NCBI GenBank assembly: GCA_014191975.1
Contig: BJHG01000003.1
Coordinates: 1-64,000, forward strand
From: Methylococcaceae bacterium
GTDB lineage: Bacteria; Pseudomonadota; Gammaproteobacteria; Methylococcales; Methylomonadaceae
Direction: 5' to 3'
DNA length: 64,000 nt
Positions 37,666-46,209 of this stretch are shown piece by piece (position 1 is the first letter of the stretch; every line of letters starts with the position of its first letter). Below the pieces are notes generated by a model. It did no database searches. It was given only the letters and a program-made list of their open reading frames with translations, and was not told where the DNA came from. A program made the translations under genes and the position numbers.

Positions 37666-39186
37666 TCAATGCCCCTCTGCCCCATTTTTATCTGCGCCGA
37701 CTTTCTCCAAAAGCGGCGCAAGTAACAATGCAGAAAAAAAGATAAAGGCGATAATTTGAAATAAATTATTAAACGTCATCACTTCGGCTTCGCGCCACGC
37801 TAAATTCGTTAATTGTTTCAATTCAATTTGCGTTAAATGTTGTCCGATTTCATCTGTCGCGCTAATCGATTCCCGTAACACAGCATAATGACTTTTATTT
37901 AACGTCAACATCAACGTATTCGCCACCGCCAAACCCATCGCGCCACCTAAATTTCGCATTAAATTATACAAACCGCTGGCGTTTTTCACTTCGTCCATCG
38001 GCAATAAACCCAGCGTCAACGTGTTAATCGGTAAAAAACACAACATCAACGCGCTACCGCGAATCGCTTGCGGAATGAAAAATTCCCAATAACCCGATTC
38101 TGCGGTTAATTCACCGTTCAGCCACGACCCCAAACCAAATAAACTCATGCCTAAACACAGCATTAAACGCAAATCCATTTTCTTTTCGAGTGGTCCCGCG
38201 ACAAAGGCGGACACTAACTGAAACAATCCGACGACCATCAAATAATAGCCAATTTGTAAACTGTTCAAGCCTTTGACGCTGCCCAAATAAATCGGTGTTA
38301 AATAAATAATCGTGTAAAGCCCAATGCCTAAAACAAAACTGAACGCGCAACCAACCGCGAAATTTCGATTTTTAAACGCATACAAATCAATAATTGGGTG
38401 CGGATTAACCAGTTCCCACCAAAACATCGCCGCGCCGCTCAATACCGCCACAACCGTCAACATTAAAATCAAATCATCTTCAAACCATTGATCGCGTGCG
38501 CCTTCTTCCAACACCACTTGCATACTGCCCAAACAAATCGCAATCAACGCAATGCCGATAAAATCGATTTTTTTTAGTAACGCCCAATCGGGTTTATCGA
38601 TGTCGAGAAAACTAAACACCATAAAACAAACGACAAAACCAGGAATAATGTTGATTAAAAACAGTGTGTGCCAACTGTAAGAATCGGTCAAATAACCGCC
38701 CAAAACAGGGCCAATTGTCGGAGCCATCGTGACGATTAGCCCCAAAACAATACTCATCGTCGGTTGTAATCGCGGCGGGAACAAAATGAAAATAATCGTA
38801 AAAGTCATCGGAATCATCGCGCCACCGAAAAACCCTTGAATGCAGCGAAACACAATCATCGACGGTAAATTCCACGCAAACGCACACGCCAAACTCGCCA
38901 AGGTAAAACCACCCGCCGATAAAACGTACAAATAGCGCGTCGAAAATACCCGCCCGAGCCAACCCGATAACGGAATAACAATAACTTCGGCGATTAAATA
39001 CGACGTTTGTACCCACGCGATTTCGTCTTGTGTGGCGGACAAACCCGCTTGAATTTCTTGTAACGAACTGGCGACGATTTGAATGTCTAAAACCGCCATA
39101 AATACGCCAATCGCCATGCTGAAAAAGCCAATCCATTCGCCCGTCGTTAAAATCCGTTCACCTCTTTGATTGACGGCGGCGGTCAT
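37666..39186 (-). CDS. emrB: DHA2-family multidrug efflux transporter (EmrB type)
   Basis: A 14-helix major-facilitator proton antiporter that works with an EmrA adaptor and a TolC channel. The N-terminus has the DHA2 motif LDIQIVASSLQEIQAGL. Motif C lies in the fifth helix (GLIVTMAPTIGPVLGGYLTD), and motif A-like GWLGRVFSTRYLY precedes it. 506 residues. Its start overlaps the emrA stop (ATGA), and base composition is GC-richer than most of the window. Confidence 0.9.
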   Translation of the reverse strand: MTAAVNQRGERILTTGEWIGFFSMAIGVFMAVLDIQIVASSLQEIQAGLSATQDEIAWVQTSYLIAEVIVIPLSGWLGRVFSTRYLYVLSAGGFTLASLACAFAWNLPSMIVFRCIQGFFGGAMIPMTFTIIFILFPPRLQPTMSIVLGLIVTMAPTIGPVLGGYLTDSYSWHTLFLINIIPGFVVCFMVFSFLDIDKPDWALLKKIDFIGIALIAICLGSMQVVLEEGARDQWFEDDLILMLTVVAVLSGAAMFWWELVNPHPIIDLYAFKNRNFAVGCAFSFVLGIGLYTIIYLTPIYLGSVKGLNSLQIGYYLMVVGLFQLVSAFVAGPLEKKMDLRLMLCLGMSLFGLGSWLNGELTAESGYWEFFIPQAIRGSALMLCFLPINTLTLGLLPMDEVKNASGLYNLMRNLGGAMGLAVANTLMLTLNKSHYAVLRESISATDEIGQHLTQIELKQLTNLAWREAEVMTFNNLFQIIAFIFFSALLLAPLLEKVGADKNGAEGH

Positions 39187-40205
39187 AGCGGTTTCACTTG
39201 CACTTTCACGTTGACAGAAAAACCCGATTTTAATAATGCGGTATTTTCGTTGGCATCAAAAACGATTTTCACTGGAACACGGCGCACGATTTTGGTGAAA
39301 TTGCCCGTCGCATTTTCGGCGGGTAAAATACTAAATTCTGAACCACTCGCGGGTGCGAAACTGTCCACTTTTCCAGTGAAATTGGTGTTCGGATACGCAT
39401 CAACGTGAATTTTGACGGGCTGACCGACTTTCATATTTTCGATTTGCGTTTCTTTAAAATTCGCTTCCACCCAGATTTTTTGCGTTTCAAGCAAATACAC
39501 CAAATTTGTTCCCGCTTGCACAAACGCGCCAATTTGCACGCCACGATGTCCAATTACGCCATCAAACGGCGCACGAATTTTGGTGTTGTCCAAATCAATT
39601 TTTGCCAACGAAACTTGCACTTGCATTTGTTTGACCCTTGCTTCGGCTTCCGAAATTTCGCTGTCAAAACTGGTAAGTTGCTTTTGTTGCGCGGAAACGG
39701 CGGCTTGCGAACCGCGCAATTCGGCGGAGACTTGTTTCGATTCGGCTTGCATTTTATCGAGTATTTGTTGCGGGGCAGAACCGCGTTCGATTAACGCCGT
39801 GAAGCGTTCCAAATCTTGCGTAATGTGGTGGCGCTTGGCTTGCACCACTGAAACTGCTGCATCTGCGCTGGCGATGTTGGCGTGTTGCGTATTTTTAGTA
39901 GCGCTAACCCTTTGAATGTGCGCTTGTGCTTCAATCACTTGTGCCTGAGAAAATTCCAGTTTTGCTTGATAATCACGTTCATCAATGACGGCGACGACGT
40001 CACCTTTTTTAACAACTTGATTATCGTCAATTCGTAAATCAATAATGTAGCCCGACACTTTGGGCGTAATCAAAACGCTGTTGGTTTTTAAATAGGCGTT
40101 GTCAGTGCTTTCGTAATGTTGGCGTTCTTCAAACCACGAAAAACCTGCCCAACTTGCACCCGTAAAAATTGAAATTAAAATTAAATAAGTAAGAAAACGT
40201 TTCAT
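39183..40205 (-). CDS. emrA: HlyD-family membrane fusion protein (EmrA type)
   Basis: A periplasmic adaptor bridging the inner-membrane pump to TolC. One N-terminal membrane helix (about 5-22), then a beta-barrel/lipoyl start (YESTDNAYLKTNSVLITPKV, GYIIDLRIDDNQVVKKGDVV), a long coiled-coil hairpin rich in Ala, Gln and Glu (about 75-200), and the second lipoyl half KIRAPFDGVIGHRGVQIGAF. 340 residues, first gene of the pump operon. Confidence 0.9.
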   Translation of the reverse strand: MKRFLTYLILISIFTGASWAGFSWFEERQHYESTDNAYLKTNSVLITPKVSGYIIDLRIDDNQVVKKGDVVAVIDERDYQAKLEFSQAQVIEAQAHIQRVSATKNTQHANIASADAAVSVVQAKRHHITQDLERFTALIERGSAPQQILDKMQAESKQVSAELRGSQAAVSAQQKQLTSFDSEISEAEARVKQMQVQVSLAKIDLDNTKIRAPFDGVIGHRGVQIGAFVQAGTNLVYLLETQKIWVEANFKETQIENMKVGQPVKIHVDAYPNTNFTGKVDSFAPASGSEFSILPAENATGNFTKIVRRVPVKIVFDANENTALLKSGFSVNVKVQVKPL

Positions 40206-40218
40206 TGAATGACCTTGA

Positions 40219-40241
40219 TAAACTAAACAGTTTAGTTTATT
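40219..40241. promoter_or_regulatory. Perfect palindrome, probable TetR operator
   Basis: ATAAACTAAAC and GTTTAGTTTAT are exact inverted copies separated by a single A. The 23-bp site lies between divergent emrA (start 40205) and the tetR-type gene (start 40281), where a TetR-family repressor would control both. Confidence 0.75.
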
Positions 40242-40280
40242 CTAAATTATCCGTTTAATTTAGCAAGTGTTGGTTTAAAA

Positions 40281-40901
40281 ATGACTGAATTGGTTGAATC
40301 CATCGACCCAAAACGTGTAGCCATTGTGCAAGCGGCGACGCGCTTATTTTTAAATAATAATTATCGCAGTGTGAGCATGGATAAAATTGCACAGGCTGCG
40401 CCTGTTTCCAAAGCAACACTTTATAACCATTTTGACAGTAAAAATGCGTTACTGGCGGCGGTGGTTAGCGAATTGTGTGGCGCGTTATTGCATACCCTCA
40501 CGCAAACGTTATCAACCAAGGATAATGTCGCTCAAAATCTAAAAAAAATTGCCGAAGTATTTGTTGAATTGCTTTATTCAAGAGACGGATTGGCAATGTA
40601 TCGTTTAGTCATTGCTGAAAGTCATGAATTTCCAGAATTAGGGCAAATGGTTTATGACAACGGCGCAAAAATTGCCGTCGCGCAATTAGAATCCTATTTA
40701 CAGCAATTGCATGACGTTGAAATTTTATCTATTTCAAACGTACGTTTTGCTGCCGATGCGTTTTTTAGTTTATTAAAAGGTGAGTTACATTTTCGATGTT
40801 TATTAAGCGTGCAACCGCCACCAAATGAACAGGAAAAAACACACTTGATTGAATCGGCAACCGCACTTTTTTTACGAGGAATTGGCTATGCCACGAACTA
40901 A
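40281..40901 (+). CDS. TetR-family repressor of the efflux operon
   Basis: 206 residues with an N-terminal HTH: IVQAATRLFLNNNYRSVSMD, KIAQAAPVSKATLYNHFDSK. The C-terminal ligand domain is of the AefR-like group (tail with FFSLLKGELHFRCLL). It is divergent from emrA-emrB and overlaps tolC downstream, and a perfect palindrome lies at its promoter. It likely represses the pump until a toxic ligand binds. Confidence 0.9.
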   Translation: MTELVESIDPKRVAIVQAATRLFLNNNYRSVSMDKIAQAAPVSKATLYNHFDSKNALLAAVVSELCGALLHTLTQTLSTKDNVAQNLKKIAEVFVELLYSRDGLAMYRLVIAESHEFPELGQMVYDNGAKIAVAQLESYLQQLHDVEILSISNVRFAADAFFSLLKGELHFRCLLSVQPPPNEQEKTHLIESATALFLRGIGYATN

Positions 40902-42156
40902 TTTTTTATGGTTAAGTTTATTTTTTGTCGCCAATCTTCACGCTGAAAATTTAAACGATGCGTGGACAGTAGCATTAAATAGCAATCATCAAATCAAAGC
41001 CGCGCAAGCGAATATCGACGTTTCACAAGAACAATTGCAAGCGGCTGAAGGGCAGAATTTACCCGATTTAAATGTCGGAACGGGCTACACGCAATATAAT
41101 GAAACACCGTCTGCGAAAACAAGTATTGAAGGGAAGGCCACACAATTTTCGATGCAACAAATGGGCAGCGTGAAAGCGCAAGCGATGGCGACGTTGCCGA
41201 TTTATACCAGCGGAAAAATTACCCACAACATCAATGCCGCGCAAGCTACGTTGGATGCGACGCAGGCGAGTGAACAAGTTGCCGCATTGAATTTGAAAAT
41301 GCAGGTAGCGGACAGTTATATTGCCGTTTTGCGTTTGGAAGATGCGGTGCAAGTCGCGCAAAGTCATATTCACAGTTTAGAAAGTCATCAAAAAGACGTG
41401 AAAAATTTGTTTGACCAAGGCGTTGTGGCGAAAAACGATGTGTTGGCGGCGGACGTTGAATTATTAAACGCGAAACAACTTTTGTTACAAGCGGCGAATG
41501 TTTATGACAATGCCAAAGCGCGTTACAACCAATTGCTGACGCGCCCCTTGACGACAAAAGTGGAACTCGCCAAACACGTTCCTGAATTGCCCAAAACAAC
41601 GTTAGAAAATTTAAATCAAAGTGCGTTGAATCAACGTCCTGAATTGTTGGTTTTGAACGAACAAATCGAAAGTTTGCATGAACAAACGAAGGCAATGAAA
41701 GCGGGTTTGATGCCGCAAGTCGCCTTGAATGGCGGTTATCAATATCAACAAAATCGTTATCAGGCGTATGAAGGTTTGTGGCAAGCGAATGTGGGCGTGG
41801 ATTGGAAATTGTACGACGGTAGCACAAATCACAAAGGTGAGGCGTTGGAAAAACAAGCGTTAGTGTTAAAAGAACAACACGAAGAATTGTCAGGGCAAAT
41901 TTTGTTACAAATTCGACAAGCGTGGCTCGATAGCCAAGAAACACAACAACGTTTGCAGGTTGCGAAACAAACGATTCTGCAAGCCGACGAAAATTTAAAA
42001 GTCACGACAGACCGCTATCAACAAGGTTTAGCAACGCATACCGAAGTGATTCAAGCTGAAGATTTACGAACCATAACACATAATAATTTAAACAATGCGA
42101 ATTATGATTTTGCGCTAGCGGGTTTGCGAATAAAACGAGCGGTGGGTAATTTTTAA
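40888..42156 (+). CDS. TolC-family outer-membrane efflux protein
   Basis: The trimeric exit channel for the EmrAB pump. The ATG at 40888 (GAGG site, overlapping the tetR end by 14 bases) gives 422 residues with a signal peptide ending HAENLNDAW. Two similar halves carry the long alternating helices of the TolC barrel (for example ALNSNHQIKAAQANIDVSQ, and in the second half LNQRPELLVLNEQIESLHEQ). Separated from its pump genes only by the regulator. Confidence 0.9.
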   Translation: MPRTNFLWLSLFFVANLHAENLNDAWTVALNSNHQIKAAQANIDVSQEQLQAAEGQNLPDLNVGTGYTQYNETPSAKTSIEGKATQFSMQQMGSVKAQAMATLPIYTSGKITHNINAAQATLDATQASEQVAALNLKMQVADSYIAVLRLEDAVQVAQSHIHSLESHQKDVKNLFDQGVVAKNDVLAADVELLNAKQLLLQAANVYDNAKARYNQLLTRPLTTKVELAKHVPELPKTTLENLNQSALNQRPELLVLNEQIESLHEQTKAMKAGLMPQVALNGGYQYQQNRYQAYEGLWQANVGVDWKLYDGSTNHKGEALEKQALVLKEQHEELSGQILLQIRQAWLDSQETQQRLQVAKQTILQADENLKVTTDRYQQGLATHTEVIQAEDLRTITHNNLNNANYDFALAGLRIKRAVGNF

Positions 42157-42302
42157 TTCACACTCAAACCTAAAGATGTGAAATACAGCAAATCTATTCC
42201 TGCAAAACTAATGTTGCATGGTAAAAATTCTGTACTAAATATTGAAAAAATTGTGAGTAGAAAATGGATACGTTAGAAAAATACGCACACTAATAGCGGG
42301 GA

Positions 42303-42355
42303 AAGTCAGATTAACGTAAAAATAAAAATTGAGATGACAAACGTTAATCTGACTA
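42303..42355. repeat. Long inverted repeat in gene-free DNA
   Basis: AAGTCAGATTAACGT-type arms: AGTCAGATTAACGT and ACGTTAATCTGACT are exact reverse complements of 14 bases around an AT-rich loop of about 23. No U tract suggests a simple terminator. It lies in the roughly 210 bases between tolC and rpmG, where I see no gene. Confidence 0.6.
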
Positions 42356-42367
42356 AGTCGGCGAAAA

Positions 42368-42523
42368 TTATTTAATTTTAGCTTCTTTGTAAATTACGTG
42401 CTTGCGAACCATAGGATCAAACTTTTTGATCTCCATTTTACCTGGCATCGTTTTTTTGTTTTTTGTAGTAGTGTAAAAATGACCTGTACCTTCAGTTGAG
42501 ATCAATTTAATTTTATCACGCAT
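42368..42523 (-). CDS. rpmG: 50S ribosomal protein L33
   Basis: A 51-residue ribosomal protein: [47 protein letters not shown]. The short Cys-free form is typical. It follows rpmB by 18 bases in the standard rpmB-rpmG operon. Confidence 0.95.
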   Translation of the reverse strand: MRDKIKLISTEGTGHFYTTTKNKKTMPGKMEIKKFDPMVRKHVIYKEAKIK

Positions 42524-42541
42524 GATTTTATCCTCAGAAAA

Positions 42542-42778
42542 TTAAACTTTTTGACCTGCTTTACGCATGTCAGCTAAAACGGCATCTATACCATTTTTGT
42601 CGATAATTCGCATTGCTTTAGTCGAAACTCGTAAACGAACCCAACGATTTTCGCTTTCAACCCAAAAACGGTGATGCTGTAAATTTGGCAAAAAACGTCT
42701 TCTAGTTCTGTTATTGGCGTGTGAAACATTGTTTCCAGTCATTGGGCCTTTGCCCGTAACTTGACATACTCTTGACAT
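42542..42778 (-). CDS. rpmB: 50S ribosomal protein L28
   Basis: 78 residues from the ATG at 42778 (AGAGGA ribosome binding site): [47 protein letters not shown]. The length is exactly the usual one. First gene of rpmB-rpmG. Confidence 0.96.
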   Translation of the reverse strand: MSRVCQVTGKGPMTGNNVSHANNRTRRRFLPNLQHHRFWVESENRWVRLRVSTKAMRIIDKNGIDAVLADMRKAGQKV

Positions 42779-42950
42779 GAAGTCCTCTGTAGCTATGATT
42801 AAAAAATGAAAGTGTGTCATTATAATCGATGCACCAATATCATTAAATTGTTTTTTTCAAGAATATAAATGTAACACTAGGCTTTTGTTTGATATTTTTG
42901 CTGCCGAAATCGTTATAATCTCCCAATTTAAAATTCACCACAGATCACTC

Positions 42951-43898
42951 ATGTCTATTAAACTCGGCATGGTCATGGATTCCATTGACCACATTAACAT
43001 CAAAAAAGACACTAGTTTCGCTATGCTGCTCGAAGCGCAATCACGTGATTGGGAATTGCATTATATGAAATTAGGCGATTTATTCTTGCGTAATGGACGG
43101 GCTTACGCTCGAACCAGAACCCTAAAAGTAGAGCGTAATCCAGCGCAATGGTTTAAATTCATCCACGAACAGATAATTCCACTTGACGAATTAAATGTGA
43201 TTTTGATGCGTAAAGATCCACCTTTTGACAGCGAGTTTTTATACGCCACATATATTTTAGAACAAGCTGAAAATACAGGCGTTTATGTAGTCAATAAACC
43301 GCAATCACTGCGTGATGCCAATGAAAAGTTATTTACCGCATGGTTTCCGCAATGCTGTACTGAAACATTAGTTTCACGAAACTCACACCAAATTCGCAGT
43401 TTTTTAAATGAGCAACAAGATATTATTTTAAAGCCTCTAGACGGCATGGGAGGTACGTCTATTTTTCGATTGAAATTAGATGATCCAAATACCAGCGTAA
43501 TTTTAGAAACGATGACGAATTACAACCAACGATTAATTATGGCACAACGCTATTTGCCGGCAATTAAAAACGGGGACAAACGCATTTTAGTCGTAAATGG
43601 TGAAGCGATTCGATTTGCACTGGCACGAATTCCACAGCAAGGTGAAACTCGTGGTAATTTAGCCGCCGGTGGACGCGCAGAAGGACGCCCATTAACTGAG
43701 CGTGACTATTGGATTGTCGATCAAGTAGCGCCAACATTGAAAGCGAAAGGGCTTATTTTTGTAGGCTTAGATGTGATTGGTGACACGTTGACCGAAATCA
43801 ATGTCACTAGTCCAACATGCGTACAGGAATTAGATGCACAGTTTGGTTTAAATATTGCGGGGGTTTTAATGGATCACATCGCGGAAAAAATAGCATAA
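42951..43898 (+). CDS. gshB: Glutathione synthetase
   Basis: It joins gamma-glutamylcysteine and glycine with ATP. Started at 42951 the protein has 315 residues beginning MSIKLGMVMDSIDHI. ATP-grasp landmarks are LMRKDPPFDSEFLYATYILE, KPLDGMGGTSIFR, RLIMAQRYLPAIKNGDKRIL and GRAEGRPLTERD. It is followed immediately by a TonB-type gene, a common gammaproteobacterial order. Confidence 0.96.
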   Translation: MSIKLGMVMDSIDHINIKKDTSFAMLLEAQSRDWELHYMKLGDLFLRNGRAYARTRTLKVERNPAQWFKFIHEQIIPLDELNVILMRKDPPFDSEFLYATYILEQAENTGVYVVNKPQSLRDANEKLFTAWFPQCCTETLVSRNSHQIRSFLNEQQDIILKPLDGMGGTSIFRLKLDDPNTSVILETMTNYNQRLIMAQRYLPAIKNGDKRILVVNGEAIRFALARIPQQGETRGNLAAGGRAEGRPLTERDYWIVDQVAPTLKAKGLIFVGLDVIGDTLTEINVTSPTCVQELDAQFGLNIAGVLMDHIAEKIA

Positions 43899-44600
43899 AT
43901 GGTACTTTTTTGGGCATTGATAATTTCGATGATTTTACATTTTATTTTTTTTACGAGTGTGGATTCAGGTGATTCAGTGCATGAACAGCCACAGCAAACA
44001 TTCATTGAAATTTCACTTATAACAAAATCTGCGCCAATTAAATCAAAAAAAAATGATGGAGTAGTTACTAAAAGTCACCTATTAGCTACTGAAGTCCAGC
44101 CGCCACATTCAGAAGCCTCAATTAATCAAATTATTAAAGAAGTTTCTGTCAAAAATATTGGAAACACTGCCAAAATCCCAAAGTTTCAAAAAAAGGAAAA
44201 GCCAGTTGTCGAAAAGGTTGAAATAGAAGAAAAACCGCGTTTATCACTCGAGTCAATACAGCAACAAATATCGCAAATTGGTGACAATAGTAGCCAGCAA
44301 CAAGTTAACGTGCGCGATAAATATATTAATGATTTTGGTGTAAAAGTGAAGCGTATTGGACAAACCATTTATGATCGTGGCGTATTGCCAGCAGGAATAT
44401 TGGAAACAAAAATTGAAATTAACACTGACGGCTTACTTGTTAATTTTAAGATAACCCGTTCGTCTGGCAGTGCACAATTGGATAAAGCGGTCGAAAATAT
44501 GATTCGCTCAAGTGCACCATACCCCGATTTACCATTCCAGTTACTTAATGAATCAAATACGCTGAGTTTTACGCGCATTTGGGAATTTTATGGTGATTAG
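43899..44600 (+). CDS. TonB-family energy transducer
   Basis: A 233-residue inner-membrane anchored periplasmic protein: one N-terminal helix (about 3-20), a Lys/Glu-rich linker (about 50-120), and a C-terminal TonB domain with GVLPAGILETKIEINTDG, FKITRSSGSAQLDKAVENMI and ASAPYPDLP-like SSAPYPDLPF. The start directly abuts the gshB stop. It probably energises outer-membrane receptors; no ExbBD lies nearby. Confidence 0.88.
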   Translation: MVLFWALIISMILHFIFFTSVDSGDSVHEQPQQTFIEISLITKSAPIKSKKNDGVVTKSHLLATEVQPPHSEASINQIIKEVSVKNIGNTAKIPKFQKKEKPVVEKVEIEEKPRLSLESIQQQISQIGDNSSQQQVNVRDKYINDFGVKVKRIGQTIYDRGVLPAGILETKIEINTDGLLVNFKITRSSGSAQLDKAVENMIRSSAPYPDLPFQLLNESNTLSFTRIWEFYGD

Positions 44601-44617
44601 ATGAACGGGCTTGGACG

Positions 44618-45100
44618 CTAGTTTTTTTGTTCAATGGCCACCATCAAACTTTCTTTTTTTACCACCCCTGCATAACGATAAATAATATTCTCAACTCGAT
44701 TTATCACAATTGTATAAGGTACCGTGTTGGAGTTGTTACCGAATTGTTGTGCCAAATTAAAACCCTCCCACTCACCACTAATTAAGATGGGATAATTTAT
44801 CGGTATAGTATTTTTATAGCGTATCACTGCGGGTAATTCATCAATCGCAATACCAATAAATTGTACATTTTTTTTCTCGTACTTAGTTTGTAACTGGATA
44901 AATTCAGGAATTTCTTTTAGGCACGGTTGACACCATGTTGCCCAGAAATTTATTACTAACGTTTTTCCCTGCCATTCTGAAATAGTATGCATTTTTCCAG
45001 AAGCATCTGGAAGGCTAAACAGTGGCATAGTATCATCTGAGACAGCATTAATATTGGTAAACAAAAGAAAAAGTAGTATGGTTATTTTTAGATTTTTCAT
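44618..45100 (-). CDS. TlpA/ResA-like periplasmic thioredoxin
   Basis: A 160-residue protein with a signal peptide (about 1-20) and a thioredoxin fold of the TlpA class. WATWCQPC has the redox pair at 57 and 60, preceded by GKTLVINF and followed by KEIPEFIQLQ. The cis-Pro loop is NTVPYTIVIN. Such proteins reduce cytochrome c apoproteins or copper-site thiols. It is divergent from copC (74-base gap), so a copper-related role near pmoCAB is plausible. Confidence 0.85.
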   Translation of the reverse strand: MKNLKITILLFLLFTNINAVSDDTMPLFSLPDASGKMHTISEWQGKTLVINFWATWCQPCLKEIPEFIQLQTKYEKKNVQFIGIAIDELPAVIRYKNTIPINYPILISGEWEGFNLAQQFGNNSNTVPYTIVINRVENIIYRYAGVVKKESLMVAIEQKN

Positions 45101-45174
45101 TGTGTTAAGGTTGCAGAGTTCAAAGTTTAACTGGGTTATAATACACTTCCTTTCAAATTCAAGTATTAGCTTTT

Positions 45175-45552
45175 ATGAAATTCAAATACAGCAGAGCTCT
45201 TTTTAAATCATTCGTTTTTACTGTGACTATTATGACGCCATTTTCTGTTTTAGCTCACGCAATTATGGTTAAATCACAACCTGAACAAAATGCCACAATT
45301 ACAATTTCCCCAAAACAAATTGATGTATGGTTTAACGACAAAGTTGGTGATGAATACAAAGCAGTTGCTGTCATTGATAGCAAAGGTAACCGTGTTGATA
45401 ACAAAGACGTCAAACAAGAAATTCTTGACGGATCCCATTTATATTGCACAGTACCTATGCTACCTGCGGATACTTACACTGTGCGTTATCGCGTAGTTTC
45501 AATTGATACACACATTGTTACTGGCAAATTTCAATTCACTATCAAACCATAA
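45175..45552 (+). CDS. copC: CopC-domain periplasmic copper-binding protein
   Basis: 125 residues with a signal peptide predicted to end after VLA, so the mature protein starts with His as in Cu(II)-binding CopC. The fold segments are MVKSQPEQNATITISPKQID, VWFNDKV, and YTVRYRVVSIDTHIVTGKF. The D-x-H of IDTH plus the N-terminal His give the full Cu(II) site. A TATAAT box (45137-45142) lies upstream. It is convergent with pmoB, with one lipoprotein gene between. In methane- and ammonia-oxidising bacteria copC/copD often accompany the monooxygenase; no copD is seen here. Confidence 0.88.
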   Translation: MKFKYSRALFKSFVFTVTIMTPFSVLAHAIMVKSQPEQNATITISPKQIDVWFNDKVGDEYKAVAVIDSKGNRVDNKDVKQEILDGSHLYCTVPMLPADTYTVRYRVVSIDTHIVTGKFQFTIKP

Positions 45553-45555
45553 TTT

Positions 45556-46125
45556 ATGAAAAAAAAATTTATTTTAGGCATGTTATTCGCGAGCGCATTA
45601 ACTGGTTGTGATACATCTGAAAAACTCGGCACACCACCTCAAATCACTGATACAAATAGTGTTGGTTGCTTAGTTGCAAATGACTTTTATGCCGTTCATT
45701 TTAGTGCGTATTTAAAACCCCAAAAAGGAAATGACCGTGACGCTTTATTAACACCTTATTGTCAAGAATTGCCTAGTCCAGGAAAGGTATTTTTTGCAGC
45801 CGATCTGATTGATCGTGATATTCGCCAAACATCAATTGGAATTCGTATTATCGAAATTGAAAAAACAGGTGATAAACCAACTGATTTCAAAGAAATTCGA
45901 GTATTAAATAAGGTTGAACCAAAGATTTATTCAAAAGGTGTTGTTGAGGCTCAGGTTGATTTAGATAAAAACGGAGATTATGCTTTAATTTTAATGATTG
46001 GTGGTGAAGAGGCAATTTCAGATGAAGATAAATTAAAAATTACATTTCATGTTGGAAAAAGTCCTTTTTCATGGTTTAAAGAAAAACAAAAATGGATTGT
46101 TGACAGTGTTGTGAAATATTTTTAA
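45556..46125 (+). CDS. Lipoprotein of unknown function beside pmoCAB
   Basis: 189 residues with a lipobox LTGC (Cys 18). The mature part has Cys residues in VGCLVAND and LTPYCQELP, and then a beta-rich body: VFFAADLIDRDIRQTSIGIR, IIEIEKTGDKP, VVEAQVDLDKNGDYALIL. I do not recognise the family. It starts 3 bases after copC, so the two form an operon facing pmoB across a shared terminator. It lacks the membrane helix of PmoD. Confidence 0.7.
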   Translation: MKKKFILGMLFASALTGCDTSEKLGTPPQITDTNSVGCLVANDFYAVHFSAYLKPQKGNDRDALLTPYCQELPSPGKVFFAADLIDRDIRQTSIGIRIIEIEKTGDKPTDFKEIRVLNKVEPKIYSKGVVEAQVDLDKNGDYALILMIGGEEAISDEDKLKITFHVGKSPFSWFKEKQKWIVDSVVKYF

Positions 46126-46150
46126 TTTCAATTTATTTTTCGGCAAATAA

Positions 46151-46180
46151 AAACCCCCGTTACTTTCGTAACAGGGGTTT
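46151..46180. terminator. Bidirectional terminator behind pmoB and the lipoprotein gene
   Basis: AAACCCCCGTTAC pairs with GTAACAGGGGTTT (one mismatch) around TTTC. T-rich DNA flanks it on the minus strand (after pmoB) and ATTCTTTT on the plus strand, so it can end both converging operons. Confidence 0.85.
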
Positions 46181-46209
46181 ATTCTTTTCAGGTAGCTTGC
46201 GCTAAACGA

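Noticed and set aside
41246-41944. A 232-codon open frame antisense to tolC
   Set aside because: Basic, low-complexity translation without motifs, and entirely within the well-supported tolC gene. A shadow of a GC-richer coding region.
46126-46209. A small gene behind pmoB (pmoD-like)
   Set aside because: The 84 bases are filled by a terminator hairpin and no coding frame is seen. No PmoD-like membrane protein occurs in the window.
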